Source: Kiritimatiellales bacterium (GTDB taxonomy: Bacteria > Verrucomicrobiota > Kiritimatiellia > Kiritimatiellales > Pontiellaceae). Taken from it: a DNA stretch of 6,728 nucleotides. The stretch lies in assembly GCA_030621805.1 (NCBI GenBank), contig JAUXGY010000094.1, forward strand, positions 1-6,728, written 5' to 3'. The position numbers and the translations under genes were made by a program. Of the stretch, positions 4,684-6,728 are shown piece after piece. The notes below the pieces were generated by a model. The model was not told the DNA's origin. It saw only the letters and a program-made list of their open reading frames with translations, and did no database searches. Every line of letters starts with the position of its first letter. Position 1 is the stretch's first letter.

Positions 4684-5604
4684 ATGAGTCTACGCGAACA
4701 ACTCGAATATGCCGTAACGATGGCCACCCTGAAACTATGCCGCATCCTCCCAGAGGAGGCGGTCTATGTGCTATTCAGGGGCTTTGCGCACTTAATATAC
4801 ATTACAGTAGGCCGCCGCCGGACACTCTCTCTGCGTAACATGAAAATCGCTTTCCCGGAGAAAAGCCCGGAAGAGCGGATGACCTTGGTAAAGAAAGCCT
4901 ATCTCAACCTCGCCGAATCTATGGCACTGAACACCCTCATTACCACGGGGCGGGTGTCGGACAAACGCCTGGTGGAGATGGTCGACGTGGCGGATTGGGA
5001 AAAACTGAGCGAACAGCTCGGAGCCTCCAAAAAGGGCTTTTTGCTTATTTCGGGCCACTTGGGCAACTGGGAACTGATGTCGCAATATCTTGGGTTGCGG
5101 ATCAAACAAGACCATGGAAAACCGCTGAATGCAATTGCCCGCAAGACCAACAACCCGTTGCTTGAAGAGCGGGTTGTGCGCCCACTGCGAGAACGGTTTG
5201 GCGTGCAGGTTCTTTATAAAAAGAATGCCATGATCCGTTCCGTCAAAGCTCTCAACCGGGGCGAGTCCGTCGGCACAATGATCGACCAGCGTCTAAATCT
5301 CCGCGAGGGAATATCGGTTGAGTTCTTCGGGCGCGAAGCCGGAACCAGTGCCATGCCCGCGTTGTTGCAAATTCGTTTCGACATCACGGCCCTCCCCATT
5401 TTCATGGTCAAGACCGGCCATCGAAAATATCGGTTTATCTTCGGCGACCCCATCCCATGGACCGACACCGACGCCCCGCAGGAAGAGCAGGTTCTGGAGC
5501 TCACCCGTATTCACCAAAAAATCCTCGAAGATATGATTCGGGAATATCCGGATCAATGGTTTTGGATGCACAACCGCTGGGGGCTCCCCAAGGAAGAGCG
5601 ATGA
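4684..5604 (+). CDS. Lipid A biosynthesis acyltransferase, LpxL/HtrB family
   Basis: LpxL-type enzymes sit on the inner face of the inner membrane and transfer a second acyl chain from acyl-ACP to the Kdo-lipid IVA precursor. The 306-residue protein has the family length. The catalytic H-x4-E motif is HLGNWE (H125 to E130), preceded by the typical GFLLISG strand. Also typical are the N-terminal SLRNMKIAFPE segment (49-59), the GTMIDQR motif near 198-204, and the C-terminal QWFWMHNRWG near 290-300. A hydrophobic N-terminal stretch (about 26-43) fits membrane association. The subtype (LpxL, LpxM or LpxP) cannot be set from sequence alone, so no symbol is given. The ATG is not preceded by a Shine-Dalgarno, but no better in-frame start exists. 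Its TGA overlaps the next gene's ATG (ATGA), so the two are probably translationally coupled. Confidence 0.93.
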   Translation: MSLREQLEYAVTMATLKLCRILPEEAVYVLFRGFAHLIYITVGRRRTLSLRNMKIAFPEKSPEERMTLVKKAYLNLAESMALNTLITTGRVSDKRLVEMVDVADWEKLSEQLGASKKGFLLISGHLGNWELMSQYLGLRIKQDHGKPLNAIARKTNNPLLEERVVRPLRERFGVQVLYKKNAMIRSVKALNRGESVGTMIDQRLNLREGISVEFFGREAGTSAMPALLQIRFDITALPIFMVKTGHRKYRFIFGDPIPWTDTDAPQEEQVLELTRIHQKILEDMIREYPDQWFWMHNRWGLPKEER

Positions 5605-6542
5605 AGCGTACACTCATCATCAGCGACGGCAAACCGGGGCACTTCAACCAATCCATTGCCCTCTGCAAACATATGGAGATGGAATACGAAATTCTCGAAG
5701 TCGCCTATAAAAGTAAACTGCACAAAGCTCTCTCCTATCTCCTTGACCGTCTTAACATCTACACCGAAAAGCTGCTCACCAATTCAAATTTAAAATTTCA
5801 AGTTTCAGATTTCAACTACATCGTCTCCACCGGGTCCACCACCTACTATGCCAACAAGCTATTGGCAAAAAAATACGCGATTTCAAACATAGCTATTCTG
5901 CACCCGAAAGGATATCGACTCGACTTTAGCCATATCTTCTGTCCGGCCTACGACCACCCGCCCAAACGGTTCAATATTACCGAATTACCGCTCAACCTCT
6001 GCGTAGCCGACGAATCGTTCTTCGACGAAAAAACGGCCGAATTTAGATTCAAACACACTCCGTCTAAACCAGCGATTGGCATTATCATAGGCGGCCCCAA
6101 CGCCGTCTCCGACACCGATCCCGGACAGATCGAAAGACAACTTAAACAAATCTTCGCGCTGACAGAAGGAATGGAGCGCTGGGTCACCACATCACGTCGC
6201 ACCCCGTCAGCGGTTGAAACGATTCTTGCCCAACTACCCTTTGATTACACACTGATCAATTCGCACGACCCCTACAACCCCATTCCAGCATTCATCCAAC
6301 TCTGCGACCGCCTGTTCGTCACCTCCGACTCTGCCTCCATGATCAGCGAATGCGCCAGCTTCGGCACCGCCATGGTGGAAATATTGATGAACCGGCAACT
6401 CAAAACACCGAACAAGTTTGAGGAACTGATCCAAGGATTGGAGAAGAACGGAGCCGTCCACGTATTTGCTGGCACTCTGGGAACCGCCGATACAAAGATC
6501 GATCTAAGTTCATTGCTACAAACCAGCATGGGGGATGAGTAA
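5601..6542 (+). CDS. ELM1-family (DUF1022-like) GT-B protein, probable LPS sugar transferase
   Basis: The 313-residue protein belongs to the family named after plant mitochondrial fission factor ELM1, which is widespread in Gram-negative bacteria; its bacterial function is not established. Visible motifs: the N-terminal SDGKPGHFNQS (8-18), a GGPN turn (164-167), SRRTP (198-202), and TSDSASMISE (241-250). The last resembles the nucleotide-sugar-binding region of GT-B transferases. No signal peptide or membrane segment is seen. The start is ATG 5601, which overlaps the acyltransferase stop as ATGA and has AAGGAAG upstream; the frame is open further upstream, but that part only shadows the acyltransferase. 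Its place between a lipid A acyltransferase and a GT4 enzyme suggests a sugar transfer to lipid A or core (inference). Residues 62-73 are encoded by a 7-nt-periodic tract. Confidence 0.88.
   Translation: MKRTLIISDGKPGHFNQSIALCKHMEMEYEILEVAYKSKLHKALSYLLDRLNIYTEKLLTNSNLKFQVSDFNYIVSTGSTTYYANKLLAKKYAISNIAILHPKGYRLDFSHIFCPAYDHPPKRFNITELPLNLCVADESFFDEKTAEFRFKHTPSKPAIGIIIGGPNAVSDTDPGQIERQLKQIFALTEGMERWVTTSRRTPSAVETILAQLPFDYTLINSHDPYNPIPAFIQLCDRLFVTSDSASMISECASFGTAMVEILMNRQLKTPNKFEELIQGLEKNGAVHVFAGTLGTADTKIDLSSLLQTSMGDE
5784..5818. repeat. Heptanucleotide tract inside the ELM1-family gene
   Basis: Five consecutive 7-nt units with consensus TCAAATT: TCAAATT, TAAAATT, TCAAGTT, TCAGATT, TCAACTA. Since 7 is not a multiple of 3, the protein shows no repeat (it reads SNLKFQVSDFNY, residues 62-73). 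The AT-rich tract contrasts with its G+C-richer surroundings and resembles the intergenic heptad tract at 2833-2867. Confidence 0.6.
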
Positions 6543-6543
6543 C

Positions 6544-6728
6544 ATGCATATTGTCCAGCTTATCCCAGAACTCAACCAAGGGGGCGTGGAGCGATTAGTC
6601 GGCGAACTCAATCGCGAATTGGTTGCGCGAGGGCACCGGTCCACCGTTATCTCCGCTGGCGGGCGGCAGGCGGATCAGATTAATAAAGACGGCGGACAAC
6701 ACATCACCCTCGACATCTGCTCCAAGAA
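6544..6728 (+). CDS. GT4-family glycosyltransferase, N-terminal part (runs off the window)
   Basis: Only the first 61 codons are present. They read as the N-terminal Rossmann half of a GT4 (GT-B fold) retaining glycosyltransferase of the kind that builds LPS core or O-antigen: MHIVQLIPELNQGGVERLV (1-19) with the family's GGVER loop (13-17), then LVARGHRSTVISAGG (26-40), then a segment ending in a SK dipeptide (60-61) typical of these proteins. The acceptor and sugar cannot be told. The gene starts 1 nt after the ELM1-family stop. A GGGG stretch 9 nt upstream is the likely ribosome-binding site. An in-frame ATG at 6535 is an alternative start that would overlap the previous gene by 8 nt. Confidence 0.87.
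   Translation, partial: MHIVQLIPELNQGGVERLVGELNRELVARGHRSTVISAGGRQADQINKDGGQHITLDICSK

Noticed and set aside
5457..5600. Upstream in-frame extension of the ELM1-family gene
   Set aside because: The extra 48 residues only re-read the end of the acyltransferase gene in another frame; the ATGA overlap, the AAGGAAG site and the family N-terminus (SDG.PGH) all point to ATG 5601.

Overview
The window looks like a housekeeping stretch of a Gram-negative bacterial chromosome, about half G+C. Lipopolysaccharide genes (LptF-type permease, LpxL-type acyltransferase) show an outer membrane, yet the signal recognition particle RNA is the long Alu-domain form best known from Gram-positives. It also sits directly before dnaX, as scr does in Bacillus. 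That combination, plus short 7-nt-periodic tracts between genes, suggests the PVC group (Kiritimatiellota or Verrucomicrobiota-like). This placement is inference; no marker here proves it.

Minus-strand block 1 (3193 down to 4): a sigma70-like promoter, the SRP RNA (about 268 nt), dnaX (tau subunit of the DNA polymerase III clamp loader), ybaB/ebfC (nucleoid-associated protein), recR (recombination mediator), tRNA-Asn(GTT) and a strong intrinsic terminator. All are co-oriented with short gaps, so they could form one transcription unit. Inside dnaX, runs of 9 A and 10 A on the coding strand are each followed by an immediate stop in the -1 frame. This is the arrangement expected if a short gamma-like product is made by slippage.

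Minus-strand block 2 (4610 down to 3429): an LptF/LptG-family permease with a TTG start, a good promoter and a short leader. A perfect 15-bp inverted repeat lies downstream. The 2830-3428 interval has no protein gene: it holds the SRP RNA, its promoter, a trailer hairpin, an AT-rich tract and the inverted repeat.

Plus-strand block (4684 to the right edge): an LpxL/HtrB-type lipid A acyltransferase, an ELM1-family (DUF1022-like) GT-B protein overlapping it by ATGA, and the start of a GT4 glycosyltransferase 1 nt later. This reads as a compact lipid A/LPS assembly operon, divergent from the LPS-export permease, so lipid A maturation, sugar addition and export to the outer membrane are adjacent.

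The least expected signals are the 7-nt-periodic degenerate tracts: before ybaB, in the dnaX leader (which has no Shine-Dalgarno), and inside the ELM1-family reading frame, with a weaker one near the AT-rich spacer. No defence system, mobile element or CRISPR array is visible.
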